From positions 1 through 41,413 of the forward strand of contig JAJYOL010000007.1 of NCBI GenBank assembly GCA_021796225.1: a stretch of DNA of 41,413 bases. Direction: 5' to 3'. The stretch comes from Microcaldota archaeon (lineage in GTDB: Archaea > Micrarchaeota > Micrarchaeia > Micrarchaeales > CABMGC01). The notes beneath the pieces are model-generated. The model saw nothing but the letters and a program-made list of their open reading frames with translations. It did not search any database and was not told where the DNA came from. Positions 41,301 to 41,413 of this stretch are shown in pieces. Position 1 is the stretch's first letter, and each line of letters opens with the position of its first letter. The translations under genes and the position numbers were made by a program.

Positions 41301-41310
41301 AAATTATAAA
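41301..41310. promoter_or_regulatory. Palindromic TATA element in the right terminal repeat
   Basis: CAAATTATAA reads TTATAATTTG on the minus strand. It is about 40 bp before the tRNA-Val 5' end on one side and about 50 bp before the outward GTG (41359) on the other, so it may serve both directions. The left copy serves the GGPP synthase gene in the same way. Confidence 0.5.
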
Positions 41311-41358
41311 TCCTAATGCTCAATGACTTCTATTTCTCTCTTCTCTCTTTTTGATATA

Positions 41359-41413
41359 GTGAGAGGTACGTCTCCTGTAGACGGTTTAGTCGCCTTCCAG
41401 GAGAACGAAACCA
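41359..41413 (+). CDS. Partial CDS running off the right edge (N-terminus of a repeated gene)
   Basis: A GTG at 41359 opens the same 18-residue N-terminus (MRGTSPVDGLVAFQENET) as at the left edge. An in-frame ATG at 41317 would add 14 residues, but in the left copy this frame is broken by the one-base insertion and a TGA, so GTG is preferred. Family unknown. Confidence 0.4.
   Translation, partial: MRGTSPVDGLVAFQENET

Larger units (their letters stand above)
41290..41413 (-). repeat. Terminal inverted repeat, right copy
   Basis: Complement of positions 2-126 with a single-base gap. It lies 26 bp beyond the 5' end of tRNA-Val and provides its likely TATA box. Confidence 0.9.

Noticed and set aside
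1-41413. The inverted ends as telomere-like ends of a 41-kb linear replicon.
   Set aside because: The window holds tfb, ileS, dinB and several tRNAs, which are chromosomal, and the repeats carry an open reading frame running outward past both edges.

Overview
The window is archaeal. Direct evidence includes TFB, a Nop5-type C/D-box RNP protein, Dph2, type 2 IPP isomerase, GGPP synthase, a Tes-like tetraether radical SAM enzyme, an AglB/STT3-like oligosaccharyltransferase, a Dpo4-type polymerase, and tRNA genes with introns and TATA-box promoters. Compact gene packing, class III (pilin-like) signal peptides of the form QxxxEYLxxYGWAIL, a tRNA intron in the D-loop and many short orphan membrane proteins suggest a DPANN archaeon, perhaps Micrarchaeota/ARMAN-like. 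The phylum call is inference.

Region 1 (0.2-17.8 kb) is a dense housekeeping block. GGPP synthase faces a UbiA (MenA-like), CPBP protease and UbiE cluster that could make an isoprenoid quinone. Two intron-bearing tRNA genes (Thr-GGT, Leu-TAA) follow, then a PAC2-family protein, an Lrp-like regulator, Dph2, IPP isomerase, a Tes-like tetraether synthase with an unknown partner, a beta-CASP nuclease, thioredoxin reductase, a DPM-like glycosyltransferase, an M20 peptidase, a membrane protein, an AMMECR1-like protein, DNA polymerase IV and a Nop5 lacking its N-terminal domain.

Region 2 (17,818-22,792) is an AT-rich 4,975-bp transposon inserted between nop5 and tfb. It has perfect 16-bp terminal inverted repeats, a 9-bp target duplication (AGTTTTACC) and subterminal TATACA repeats near both ends. 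It carries a MamI-like restriction endonuclease, a beta-class DNA methyltransferase abutting a SWIM/DDE transposase (TAA directly followed by ATG), and a divergent AAA+ ATPase. This looks like a self-mobile restriction-modification unit and is the main candidate for an undescribed system.

Region 3 (22.8-29.1 kb) holds tfb, a secreted small protein, malic enzyme, a pilin-like protein, a CAP-domain secreted protein, an orphan helical protein and a multi-pass membrane protein.

Region 4 (29.1-31.8 kb) is an accessory stretch. It has three small orphan genes, about 650 bp of AT-rich non-coding DNA with repeated 17-bp palindromes (TCTAATAANTTATTAGA), and a GGDEF diguanylate cyclase with both active site and RxxD inhibitory site. 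GGDEF proteins are very rare in Archaea.

Region 5 (31.8-41.4 kb) holds AglB/STT3, a LamG-type pilin-like protein, small membrane and DUF192 proteins, Nudix hydrolase, a CDP-alcohol phosphotransferase-like protein, IleRS, a zinc-ribbon protein and tRNA-Val(CAC). The two ends of the window are inverted, nearly identical 125-bp copies (one single-base indel). Each copy carries a TATA box and, pointing outward, the apparent start of the same unknown protein.
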